A stretch of DNA of 45,965 bases from Paraburkholderia sp. BCC1885 (GTDB taxonomy: Bacteria > Pseudomonadota > Gammaproteobacteria > Burkholderiales > Burkholderiaceae): the NCBI RefSeq assembly GCF_900996235.1, contig NZ_CAAJGM010000217.1, positions 1-45,965 on the forward strand, read 5' to 3'. The translations under genes and the position numbers were made by a program. Positions 32,628 through 40,755 of the stretch are shown here, piece after piece (position 1 is the stretch's first letter; each line of letters begins with the position of its first letter). The notes beneath the pieces were generated by a model. It saw only the letters and a program-made list of their open reading frames with translations, was not told where the DNA came from and did no database searches.

Positions 32628-35600
32628 ATGATTCGCATCGGCTCGCTGGACATTGACCTTGAACATCGGCAATTGCTGCGCGACGGTGCGCAGTTGCGGG
32701 TCGGCAGCCGCGCGTTCGACGTTCTCACCGTACTGATCGAAGCACGGGGCGAGTTGGTGTCGAAGAATGATCTGTTGAGGCAAGTCTGGCCCAATACGAT
32801 CGTCGAGGAAAATAATCTCCACGTTCACCTGTGCCGATTGCGAAGCCTGCTAGGGGAAAGCCGGGGGCTTCTTCAGACGATATCTGGGAGGGGGTTCCGG
32901 CTAACCGGCGCGAAGGCGCATGAGAGCCCGGTTGCTGCATCGCTTGATTCGTCGGGGACGACAGAATCGGATGCTCAACGTCTCGTGCCGAATAACCTGC
33001 CACGGCGCACAACGGAGATAATCGGCCGTGATGACGCGATCGCCGCCGTCGTTGACGCGCTCACGTTCGGCAAGCACGTTACGCTGGTCGGTGCCGGCGG
33101 AATCGGCAAGACGAGACTCGCAGTCGAAGTCGCCCACCGGATGCTGAACTCGTTTCGGGACGGCGTCTACCTGATTTCGCTTGCGTCCGCGACGGATTAT
33201 GAAAGCGTTCTGGATGCGGCGTCGAGCGCATTGGGTATCAATCCGATAGAGGGGCCGCTGTCACTTGCGCGCATCGGCAAGGGGATGGGCGGTCCGCGCA
33301 TATTGTTCGTACTAGACAACTGCGAGCAGGTCGTGGAAGCAGCTGCCGAACTGGCGGAATCGCTTGCCGGAATCAGCGATGAGGCGCGAGTAGTCGCGAC
33401 CAGCCGGGAACTGCTCAGGATTCCCCGTGAGAGCGTGTACCGGGTCGAATCGTTGCAGGTGTCCGCTCAGTCCGATCGCATGGACGACACTGTGCAATGC
33501 AGCGCTGTGCAATTGTTTTTCTCACGCGCCCGCGCAATCGATCCCCTGTTCCCATTCGACGAACGAAGCGTCGAACTGATTCACACTGTCTGCCGGCGGC
33601 TTGACGGCATTCCCCTGGCGATTGAGCTCGCCGCAGCGCGCGCGACCATTCTCGGTGTAGAAACCTTGTCCGCACTCCTCGATGACCGATTTCGCGTGCT
33701 GACCGGCGGCAACCGCTCCGCACTGCCGCGACATCAGACGCTCAGGGCGACGTTCGACTGGAGTTATGCGCTGCTCGATGAAACGGAGCGCGCCACGCTT
33801 CGGCGGTTGAGCATATTTTCGGCGGGCTTTACGATGCCCGCCGCCATCGCAGTCGTGGCCGATGACGCGTTGGACGAATACGCGATCATTGCAGCCGTGT
33901 CGAGTCTCGTAGAAAAGTCATTGATCGTGCGGCCGGCCGGTGGGACCCAGGTTGCGTATCGGCTGCTCGAAACTACCCGTGCGTATGCATTGGAAAAGCT
34001 CGATCACAATGGCGAGAGACGTATGGTGAGATTGAGCCACGCCAGACATCTCACGAGTCTTCTTGGGGACGCGTCGTACGCCGCTGTGTCGAGAAATTCC
34101 GGGGCATGGCACCGCGATATGCGTGAATTGCTTGAAGACGCGCGCGCGACTCTCACATGGGCATTCTCACCGCAGGGCGATAAATCCGTTGGCGAGGCGC
34201 TGTCGGTGCGTTTCGTGCGGCTTCTGTTCGAGTTGTCGCTAGTCGATGAATGCTGCTCGTGGGCGCGCCGATCGCTCGAAGCAATGCAGAACTGGCCGAA
34301 CGATATCGATAGCCGTAGGTTGAAACGCGTTCGCATGGATCTGAAGGCTGCGCTTGCTGCGGCGCTCTTCTACGTGCAAGGCCCGATTAAAAAGACGAGT
34401 GAGATCTGGTCCGAAGTATTGTCTCTGGCGATCGCATTCGGCGACCGGAACCTCGAGGCGCGTGCACTATGGGGCATGTGGAACTCTTCTCAGAGCGCTG
34501 GCGACGCGTATGACGCGGTTTCGTTCGCCTTACGCTTTGGCGCGCTGGAACAGCAGGCTTGTCAGGTCGGGGAGAGCGACGGGAGCACGGCTGGCAGCGA
34601 CCAGATGCTTAGGCATCGTATTATCGGCATCGCTTTGCACTACGTGGGCGACCAGCACGAGGCGTATGCCGCATTGCAACGCTTCCTGCCGCACGCGCGT
34701 GGCTTGCGGTCATGGATGCCGCTGGGTCGCTCGATTGATCAGCAAGTCGTTGCTAGCGCGACGTTCGCGCGCGTGTTGTGGATGACGGGGGAACGTGACG
34801 AAGCAATGCAGATCGCCGAGCAGTGTTTGGCCGAAGCGCTCGCACAGGAACACGCGATTGTCACGTGTTACGTATTGATCGAGGCGGCCGTTCCTATCGC
34901 CCTGCTGTCGGGCGAACGGGAGCGCGCAGCGGAAGCCGTCGCCGTATTGCACGAGATCTCGACCCGTATCGGTCTGAACATTGGTGAGGCATGTAGTCGC
35001 GCGTTTGACGCCTATCTAGCCTCTCTCGACGACTCGACTGCCGTGCGCCTGCGAGAATTTGCCGAGACGTTGACCCGCCTCGATGAACTCGGCTTCTGCG
35101 CGCCGAACGCCATGCTGGTCGCTCAATATGCGAAGGCGCTGGCGCGAGCCGGAAGACGAGACGAAGCGCTCGTGGCCGTTGCGCGTGCTCTAGAGCGCTG
35201 CGAGGAAACCGGGAACATGTGGTTCGCGAGCGAACTATATCGCATCCGTGGAGAGTTGTTGATCAGCGAATCCCTCGACCTCGGTGGGTCGTCGCCCCAC
35301 ATGACCCTAGCCGATGCCGAAAGATATTTCATTACAGCATTCGATACGGCAGTGCTCCAGGGCGCCGCGTCGTTGCAATTGAGGGCGGCCCTTAGTCTTG
35401 CGCTGCTCTGGCATGCGCAGGGCGATGACGTCCGGGCGCGCGGCGTGTTGGAACCCGCGTGTGCATTGTTTCCCGGAGGTCGAAATTGGCCGGATTATCA
35501 GGAAGCCATGCGGTTGCTGCAAACCGTTCAGCGGGCGGACAGATCACAGCGGCTTAATGCGGGCACGCAGGCGGTTGGCGGCGTGGTTTCGTCTGTCAAA

Positions 35601-35669
35601 GCGCCCTTCACGGAAGTTCAATCAATTTGCGCAGCTTTTTCCAACGAACGGCAAGCAAAGCCTGTTTAG
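32628..35669 (+). CDS. Large winged-helix / NTPase / helical-repeat transcriptional regulator
   Basis: 1013-residue regulator. An OmpR-type winged helix occupies about residues 3-93 (LRVGSRAFDVLTVLIEARGE, TISGRGFRLTG). An STAND-class ATPase follows, with Walker A GAGGIGKTRL at 155-164, Walker B RILFVLDNCEQ at 224-234, an RATFDWSYALLDETER motif of the helical arm, and a long alpha-helical C-terminal half likely made of TPR-like repeats. The architecture is a MalT/SARP-like signal-integrating activator. The ATG at 32628 is chosen since the winged-helix fold begins there; a GTG at 32433 would add 65 unrelated residues. The ligand and targets are unknown. It faces the HD-family gene at 35986. Confidence 0.9.
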   Translation: MIRIGSLDIDLEHRQLLRDGAQLRVGSRAFDVLTVLIEARGELVSKNDLLRQVWPNTIVEENNLHVHLCRLRSLLGESRGLLQTISGRGFRLTGAKAHESPVAASLDSSGTTESDAQRLVPNNLPRRTTEIIGRDDAIAAVVDALTFGKHVTLVGAGGIGKTRLAVEVAHRMLNSFRDGVYLISLASATDYESVLDAASSALGINPIEGPLSLARIGKGMGGPRILFVLDNCEQVVEAAAELAESLAGISDEARVVATSRELLRIPRESVYRVESLQVSAQSDRMDDTVQCSAVQLFFSRARAIDPLFPFDERSVELIHTVCRRLDGIPLAIELAAARATILGVETLSALLDDRFRVLTGGNRSALPRHQTLRATFDWSYALLDETERATLRRLSIFSAGFTMPAAIAVVADDALDEYAIIAAVSSLVEKSLIVRPAGGTQVAYRLLETTRAYALEKLDHNGERRMVRLSHARHLTSLLGDASYAAVSRNSGAWHRDMRELLEDARATLTWAFSPQGDKSVGEALSVRFVRLLFELSLVDECCSWARRSLEAMQNWPNDIDSRRLKRVRMDLKAALAAALFYVQGPIKKTSEIWSEVLSLAIAFGDRNLEARALWGMWNSSQSAGDAYDAVSFALRFGALEQQACQVGESDGSTAGSDQMLRHRIIGIALHYVGDQHEAYAALQRFLPHARGLRSWMPLGRSIDQQVVASATFARVLWMTGERDEAMQIAEQCLAEALAQEHAIVTCYVLIEAAVPIALLSGERERAAEAVAVLHEISTRIGLNIGEACSRAFDAYLASLDDSTAVRLREFAETLTRLDELGFCAPNAMLVAQYAKALARAGRRDEALVAVARALERCEETGNMWFASELYRIRGELLISESLDLGGSSPHMTLADAERYFITAFDTAVLQGAASLQLRAALSLALLWHAQGDDVRARGVLEPACALFPGGRNWPDYQEAMRLLQTVQRADRSQRLNAGTQAVGGVVSSVKAPFTEVQSICAAFSNERQAKPV

Positions 35670-35734
35670 CGGCGTTCATCAATCGCCACAGCCTTTCGTT
35701 GCTCGTCGGTCATCGTTTGCAGAGTCAAAGCCAT
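35666..35734 (-). pseudogene. 22-codon open frame with strong ribosome site, possible 5' remnant of an NTF2/SnoaL-like gene
   Basis: On the minus strand TGGAGG lies four to five bases before an ATG at 35734. It is followed by MALTLQTMTDEQRKAVAIDE and RR then a stop at 35666. The stretch MTDEQRKAVA resembles the first residues of SnoaL-like/NTF2-fold proteins, so this may be the left-over 5' end of such a gene, cut off where it meets the regulator's stop (overlap of four bases). It may equally be a tiny leader peptide or chance. Only its ribosome site and amino-acid pattern support it. Confidence 0.35.
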
Positions 35735-35985
35735 GGTTGCCTCCAGAGACTGGTCAAGGAGTCAAAGTCGCACTGCCTGAACGGTTGAACGCGCTGTTTG
35801 TTTGGGCGGCACGCTTAAAGAAAATTAAGAACCTTTAGCGGCTACTAGACCTACACTCCATACGCGTCCTGTTGATGGAAAGACTGTTCGATTTCGGGCT
35901 ACAGCGTGGGCGCCATGCTTTCGACGTGATCGTCGAAACCGGCGCCAGGCAGCGGGCGCCGGATGTGACCGGACAAGGAGAAGCA
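35735..35985. other. Spacer before the HD-family gene
   Basis: About 250 bases without a recognised gene. The reading frame of the HD-family gene is open to 35872, but the preferred start is 35986 with AAGGAG before it. The promoter for that gene is presumed here; an AT-richer patch lies at 35815-35840. Confidence 0.35.
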
Positions 35986-36627
35986 ATGACGGCGCAGGTC
36001 GCAGGAGTTGCGATACCGGACAGTGAACTGGCGCGGCGGGCGATCGCCTTCGTTGAGCAGGACATGCCTCGTGTTTTGATTGGCCACGCATTCCGCGTAT
36101 TCCTGTTCGCGTCTCTTATCGGCCGACACAGGATGCACGATTTTTCCGAAGAACTGCTGTTCGTCGCCGCTGTATTCCACCACCATGGACTCGCGCCGCG
36201 TTTTGGCGGCTCTAATCGCAGGTTCGAACTGGACAGCGCGGACGCCGCATTTAATTTTTTAAAGTCGCATGGAATCGCCGAGCAGGAAGTACGCAATGTA
36301 TGGTACGCGATCACGCTGCATTCGACATTCGGCCTGGACGGATTCGACTCACCGCTCGTCGGCCTGCTGCACGCTGGCGTCGAGACGGATTTGATGGCCT
36401 TGCACTTCGACGAAATATCGGACAGCGACCGCGCTGCGGTGGTCCGTGCGTACCCACGCGAACGCGCGTTCAAAGCGCTGGTGATCGACGCGCTCGCCGA
36501 CGGCATGACGTGGCGGCCGGAAACAACGTTCGGCAACGTCAATGCGGACGTAATGGAACGATGTAATCCGGACTACAGCCGGATCAACTTCTGCGGTCTG
36601 ATCCTCGGTTCTCAATGGGACGAATGA
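35986..36627 (+). CDS. HD-superfamily (cyanamide-hydratase-like) protein with an HH in place of the HD pair
   Basis: 213-residue all-helical protein related to the HD-domain/cyanamide-hydratase group. Metal-ligand positions: His34 (GHAFRVFLFASLIG), the doublet at 65-66 and His112 (ITLHSTFG). The C-terminal AYPRERAFKALVIDALADGM and TTFGNVNADVM are typical of the family. The catalytic doublet, normally FHDLGL, reads FHHHGL, so the metal-binding Asp is replaced by His66. Loss of metal binding or altered metal chemistry is possible. The start at 35986 is supported by AAGGAG five bases upstream. It lies downstream of the large regulator on the same strand. Function unknown. Confidence 0.85.
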   Translation: MTAQVAGVAIPDSELARRAIAFVEQDMPRVLIGHAFRVFLFASLIGRHRMHDFSEELLFVAAVFHHHGLAPRFGGSNRRFELDSADAAFNFLKSHGIAEQEVRNVWYAITLHSTFGLDGFDSPLVGLLHAGVETDLMALHFDEISDSDRAAVVRAYPRERAFKALVIDALADGMTWRPETTFGNVNADVMERCNPDYSRINFCGLILGSQWDE

Positions 36628-36779
36628 GAACGGCCTGTGCCTGACCTGCTCATATCTTCTTTCTGTTTGGGAATTCGGTCACCAAGGGCATTCATTCGCA
36701 AGGGAAAGACGAGCAACATGCGAACAAACGGATGCTCAATCCGGCCTTCGCCAGCGAGTGACATCGGCGCTGCCCGAAT

Positions 36780-36965
36780 TTATTTCGACAGAAGCGACGT
36801 GCTCGCCACGAGCTGGTGTCCCATTGGGATCAGTTGTGCGCCGATCACCATCCCCAGTAATCCGATGAGGGCCACAATGGGCGGCGCTGGCGAACGCACA
36901 CGAATTACGCTGTATATCGTGCCGGCGAGAAGACCGGCAAGAAGGGAGAAAATATAAGGTTCCAT
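36780..36965 (-). CDS. XapX domain (DUF1427) small membrane protein
   Basis: 61-residue protein with two hydrophobic helices around the family signature: IFSLLAGLLAGTIYSVIRV, then SPAPPIVALIGLLGMVIGAQ with LIPMG. It is closely similar to the protein at 38127. XapX proteins are small inner-membrane proteins of unknown function found beside catabolic and nucleoside-transport genes. No clear ribosome site precedes the ATG. It is on the same strand as the YcaC-like hydrolase, 160 bases downstream of it, and could be cotranscribed. Confidence 0.85.
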   Translation of the reverse strand: MEPYIFSLLAGLLAGTIYSVIRVRSPAPPIVALIGLLGMVIGAQLIPMGHQLVASTSLLSK

Positions 36966-37125
36966 TTGTCGACATTCAGCTTGATAGTTTGACGCGTCCG
37001 GTCATCTGCTGCTGGCGCGGTGCGTGCAGTGAAAACCGGAAGAGGAGGCCGCAAACGGGCAGGCAGCGGAATTGAGCCAATCCGGCTGCGAGCCCGCTCG
37101 GGTCGGGTCAGCAGGGATGGCCGGT

Positions 37126-37827
37126 TCAACTCTTCGCCGGGACGGCCGCGAGCGATTCGTGCTTCGCTTGCGTACGCTGGGGTGCTTTGTGGACCATCGT
37201 ATAAGCGTAGTCGACGCCCATGCCGTACGCGCCCGAATGCTCCTTCGCGATCTTCATCACGTCTTCATACGTTTCGCGGTGAGCCCAGTCGCGTTGCCAT
37301 TCGAGCAGAACCTGCTGCCAGGTGACCGGTACGGCGCCCGCCTGGATCATTCGCTGCATCGCGTAGTCATGTGCGTCCTGCGACGTCCCGCCCGACGCGT
37401 CTGCAACCATATAAATTTCGTATCCGCCTTCGAGCATCGCGCAAAGGGCGAACGTGGTGTTGCAGACCTCGGTCCAGAGTCCGGATACCACCACCTTGTT
37501 CCGGCCGTTCTTCTTCAACGCATCCCGAACCTTCTGGTCGTCCCACGAGTTCATCGACGTACGTTCGAGCGTAGGATGGTCGGGGAAAACGTCGAGCAGC
37601 TCCGGATACGTGAAGCCAGAAAAAGATTCGCTTTCGACGGTCGTGATGGTGGTCGGAATATTGAATGTCTTCGCGGCTTTCGCCAGACCGACCACGTTGT
37701 TCTTTAGCGTTTGCCGGTCAATCGACTGGACCCCGAATGCCATTTGCGGTTGCTGGTCAATGAAGATGATCTGGCTATTCGTTGGGGTAAGCACTTCCAG
37801 TTTCTCTTTGCTCATGATGTCGTCCAT
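37126..37827 (-). CDS. Isochorismatase-family hydrolase, YcaC-like
   Basis: 233-residue cysteine hydrolase. The catalytic triad can be placed at Asp24 (IIFIDQQPQM), Lys111 (GRNKVVVSGL) and Cys122 (GLWTEVCNTTFAL), with the typical DASGGTSQDAHDYAMQRMIQ motif following. YcaC-type enzymes form octameric rings; their substrates are mostly unknown amides or ureido compounds. The ATG at 37827 is used, but 37815 (MSKEKLE) is equally possible since neither has a strong ribosome site. It is divergent from the XapX-amidohydrolase operon, sharing the promoter region at 37828-38126. Confidence 0.92.
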   Translation of the reverse strand: MDDIMSKEKLEVLTPTNSQIIFIDQQPQMAFGVQSIDRQTLKNNVVGLAKAAKTFNIPTTITTVESESFSGFTYPELLDVFPDHPTLERTSMNSWDDQKVRDALKKNGRNKVVVSGLWTEVCNTTFALCAMLEGGYEIYMVADASGGTSQDAHDYAMQRMIQAGAVPVTWQQVLLEWQRDWAHRETYEDVMKIAKEHSGAYGMGVDYAYTMVHKAPQRTQAKHESLAAVPAKS

Positions 37828-38126
37828 TCGTAGAAGGTTTTCAACCGTTACGCCCTGATCCTGCAGGGATCGTCACCTGATATCCGTCACTGGAGCCACG
37901 ATAGATGGCATGTCCGTTACTGGCGGATCGAGGCGTGCCATTGCCGTCGCGTGGCCCTGGATAAAGCATAGTCGAGGCACTCGAAATCCGTAATAGCTGT
38001 GCAGCCCATTAAGAATTTTTAATTCATTAAGTATCCTGAATGTTCTTCTATTTAGAAGTAGAAAATCATAAGCTTCGGTGGGAAGAAAAAGCGAGGCGCG
38101 CTGGGAGCATTCATGGAGAGGAATCG
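37828..38126. promoter_or_regulatory. Divergent regulatory region with an 11-base direct repeat
   Basis: The region lies between the YcaC-like gene and the XapX-amidohydrolase operon. TCCGTCACTGG at 37883-37893 and TCCGTTACTGG at 37913-37923 form a direct repeat (10 of 11 identical) 30 bases apart start to start, about three helical turns. Direct half-sites are the usual operator form for AraC/XylS regulators, and one is encoded at 44190. An AT-rich stretch at 38006-38050 is a candidate promoter for the plus-strand operon. GAGAGG before 38127 is the ribosome site. Confidence 0.5.
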
Positions 38127-38417
38127 ATGAAAGCGTATGTGCTGTCACTGCTTGCGGGAATTCTCATAGGCCTCGTCTACGGTTGGATCGGCGTGCCGTC
38201 TCCGGCGCCGCCGGTCGTGGCGTTGATCGGCCTTTTAGGCATCCTGGCGGGCGAGCAGATTATTCCCGTCGCAAGAAAAATGCTCTCGGGGGCTCATTTT
38301 CGCGTGGCGTGGAATGAGGAACACTGCAATCAACATTTATTCGGGGCGTTGCCCGGCCGCAATTCCGGCCGGTCTCAACCCAGGGCGGGAATTTCATCCG
38401 AGGAGAAGCGTTCATGA
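38127..38417 (+). CDS. XapX domain (DUF1427) protein with C-terminal extension
   Basis: 96-residue protein. The first 55 residues are a XapX domain (MKAYVLSLLAGILIGLVYGW, VPSPAPPVVALIGLLGILAG, EQIIPVA) nearly matching the copy at 36780. The remaining 40 residues are hydrophilic, unlike the short copy, and end exactly at an ATGA overlap with the amidohydrolase start, suggesting read-through of an ancestral stop or a linker selected for coupling. GAGAGG before the ATG at 38127. It is the first gene of a six-gene cluster running to 43998. Function unknown; membrane location inferred from the two hydrophobic stretches. Confidence 0.88.
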   Translation: MKAYVLSLLAGILIGLVYGWIGVPSPAPPVVALIGLLGILAGEQIIPVARKMLSGAHFRVAWNEEHCNQHLFGALPGRNSGRSQPRAGISSEEKRS

Positions 38418-40300
38418 CATCCCACCAAGATGCGCCGGAACTGATTCTTTTCAATGGCCGGTTCACGACATTGGACAAATCGCAGCCGAGTGCGACTGCG
38501 GTTGCGATCAGGGGCGGGAGATTCACCGGCGTCGGCAGCGACAGCGAGATAAATCAACTGAAGACCGACAGTACGCGCATGGTCGACCTGAAAGGCCGCT
38601 CGGTGCTTCCCGGCCTGATCGACAATCATCTTCACATCATCCGTGGCGGCCTGAATTTCAACATGGAGCTGCGCTGGGACGGCGTGCGCTCTCTCGCGAC
38701 CGCGATGGAGATGCTCAAGGCGCAAGTGGCTGTTACGCCGCCGCCGCAATGGGTGCGCGTCGTCGGCGGATTCACGGAACATCAGTTCGACGAAAAGCGT
38801 TTGCCGACCATCGAGGAGTTGAATGCTGTCGCGCCGGATACCCCTGTCTTCATGCTCCATCTTTATGACCGCGCGATGCTCAACGGCGCGGCGCTGCGAG
38901 TGGTCGGATACACGAAGGACACACCCGAGCCGCCGGGAGGCGAGATCGTGCGCGACAGCGCGGGTAATCCGACGGGTTTGCTGCTGGCGAAACCCAATGC
39001 GGGCATCCTCTACGCGACGCTGGCGAGAGGACCCAAGCTTCCTCCGGACTACCAGTTGAATTCGACGCGTCACTTCATGCGCGAATTGAATCGTCTGGGC
39101 GTGACGGGCGCCATCGATGCGGGCGGAGGTTCGCAGAATTTCCCGGAAGACTACGAAGTCATCCAGAAGCTGGACGCCGAAGGACTGCTGACCATCCGGC
39201 TGGCGTACAACCTCTTCACGCAGAAGCCGAAAGGCGAGAAGGAGGATTTTCTCAACTGGACCAAGACGTCGAAGTACAAGGACGGCAATGATTTTTTCCG
39301 TCACAACGGCGCGGGCGAAATGCTCGCGTTTTCGGCAGCGGACTTCGAGGACTTCCGGGTGGCGCGTCCCGACATGCCGCCCGAAATGGAAGGCGATCTC
39401 GAAGGCGTCATCCGCGTGCTCGCGGAAAACCGCTGGCCGTGGCGCATGCACGCCACTTATGACGAGACTATCAGCCGCGCGCTCGACGTGTTCGAGAAGG
39501 TGAACCGCGATACGCCGCTAGCCGGACTCAACTGGTTCTTCGATCATGCAGAAACCGTCACCGAGAAGTCGATGGACCGCATTGCGGCGCTGGGTGGCGG
39601 CATTGCGGTTCAACATCGAATGGCTTATCAGGGCGAGTATTTCGTCGAGCGTTACGGCGAAAAGGCAGCCGAGGGTACGCCACCTGTCGCGCGCATGCTC
39701 GAAAAAGGTGTACAGACGTCGGCCGGCACCGACGCGACCCGGGTGGCGTCGTACAACCCGTGGGTCTCGCTATCGTGGCTCGTGACCGGCAGGACCGTCG
39801 GCGGCCTGCGCATCTATCCGCAGCGCAATTGTCTTGACCGTGAGACGGCTCTGCGCATGTGGACCGAGAAGGTCACGTGGTTCTCGAACGAAGTCGGCAA
39901 GAAAGGGCAGATCGCCGTGGGGCAGCTCGCTGATCTCATTGTTCCCGACCGCGACTATTTCGCTTGCGCCGAAGACGACATCGCCGGCGCTTCATCGCTG
40001 CTGACGGTCGTGGGCGGCAAGGTGGTCTACGCCGCGGGCGAATTCGCTTCGCTGGACGGCAATCCACCGCCGCCCGCGATGCCCGACTGGTCGCCGGTGC
40101 GAACGTACGGCGGGTTTGCCGCATGGAAGCAATACGGCGAGTCCGGCGCGCCGCTTCAGCAGGTCGCGGCCGGATGCGGGTGCGCTCGCGCGTGCAACGT
40201 GCACGGCCACGATCATCGCCGCGCGTGGCTCGGCAATGCACCGACCTCGGACTATAAAGGCTTCTGGGGAGCACTCGGATGCGCGTGCTGGGCGGTCTGA
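38414..40300 (+). CDS. Amidohydrolase family (YtcJ/Amidohydro_3-like) with Cys/His-rich C-terminal tail
   Basis: 628-residue metal-dependent hydrolase. It has the small beta-sandwich and TIM-barrel layout of the amidohydrolase-3 group. Visible metal ligands are His72 and His74 (LIDNHLHIIRGG), His in PWRMHATYDE, His in WFFDHAETV and Asp in SAGTDATRVASYNPW. The last 41 residues (588-628) contain five Cys and at least three His: CGCARAC, VHGHDHRRAW and GCACW. This is not a usual part of the family and may bind a metal. GAGGAG lies upstream; the ATG overlaps the XapX stop by four bases. Likely hydrolyses an N-acyl, cyclic amide or formamide substrate (inference). Confidence 0.92.
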   Translation: MTSHQDAPELILFNGRFTTLDKSQPSATAVAIRGGRFTGVGSDSEINQLKTDSTRMVDLKGRSVLPGLIDNHLHIIRGGLNFNMELRWDGVRSLATAMEMLKAQVAVTPPPQWVRVVGGFTEHQFDEKRLPTIEELNAVAPDTPVFMLHLYDRAMLNGAALRVVGYTKDTPEPPGGEIVRDSAGNPTGLLLAKPNAGILYATLARGPKLPPDYQLNSTRHFMRELNRLGVTGAIDAGGGSQNFPEDYEVIQKLDAEGLLTIRLAYNLFTQKPKGEKEDFLNWTKTSKYKDGNDFFRHNGAGEMLAFSAADFEDFRVARPDMPPEMEGDLEGVIRVLAENRWPWRMHATYDETISRALDVFEKVNRDTPLAGLNWFFDHAETVTEKSMDRIAALGGGIAVQHRMAYQGEYFVERYGEKAAEGTPPVARMLEKGVQTSAGTDATRVASYNPWVSLSWLVTGRTVGGLRIYPQRNCLDRETALRMWTEKVTWFSNEVGKKGQIAVGQLADLIVPDRDYFACAEDDIAGASSLLTVVGGKVVYAAGEFASLDGNPPPPAMPDWSPVRTYGGFAAWKQYGESGAPLQQVAAGCGCARACNVHGHDHRRAWLGNAPTSDYKGFWGALGCACWAV

Positions 40301-40734
40301 CGGGAGGCTCCGGGTTGGATAATCCATCGTGGGTCGTGGTATTGCTGCGTCAGCCGTGGGTCATGCCGTTCGTCCGGATTTGCCTCGTCTCCGCGTACCT
40401 GATCGGCGGCGTCACCAAGCTGCTGCATTTCGACGCCGCGGCCGCGGAGCAGGTGCGCTTTGGCCTCCATCCTGGATGGCTATGGGCTGCCATTGCAATC
40501 TTCGTGGAGCTTGCCGGATCGCTCTGTATCATCTGCAACCGGTTCACGTGGCTCGGCGCGGGCGGGTTGGCGGCGTTGACGCTGGTGGCCATGTTGGTGG
40601 CAAACAACTTCTGGCGTTTGGAAGGGGCAGCGCAATTCATTGCACTGAACAGCTTTTTCGAGCATCTGGGGCTCATCGCTGCGTTCGTGATGGTCACCTG
40701 GATGGCGAGTGGCGAGCGATGCTCGTCTGAATAA
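40279..40734 (+). CDS. DoxX-family membrane protein
   Basis: 151-residue integral membrane protein of the DoxX/YphA-like family. Four hydrophobic helices are present, with landmarks FVRICLVSAYLIGGVTKLLH and ELAGSLCIICNRFTWLGAGG. It overlaps the amidohydrolase 3' end by 22 bases in another frame, so the two are translationally linked. Family members are linked to quinone or thiol redox metabolism, but many have no assigned role. The start at 40279 is chosen from the ORF; an internal start is possible because the first 25 residues are less conserved. Confidence 0.88.
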   Translation: MRVLGGLTGGSGLDNPSWVVVLLRQPWVMPFVRICLVSAYLIGGVTKLLHFDAAAAEQVRFGLHPGWLWAAIAIFVELAGSLCIICNRFTWLGAGGLAALTLVAMLVANNFWRLEGAAQFIALNSFFEHLGLIAAFVMVTWMASGERCSSE

Positions 40735-40755
40735 CGGGACAGGAAATTTACGACT

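Noticed and set aside
38375..39451. Open frame of 358 codons on the minus strand opposite the amidohydrolase
   Set aside because: Antisense shadow of a GC-rich gene; the amidohydrolase on the other strand has full motifs.
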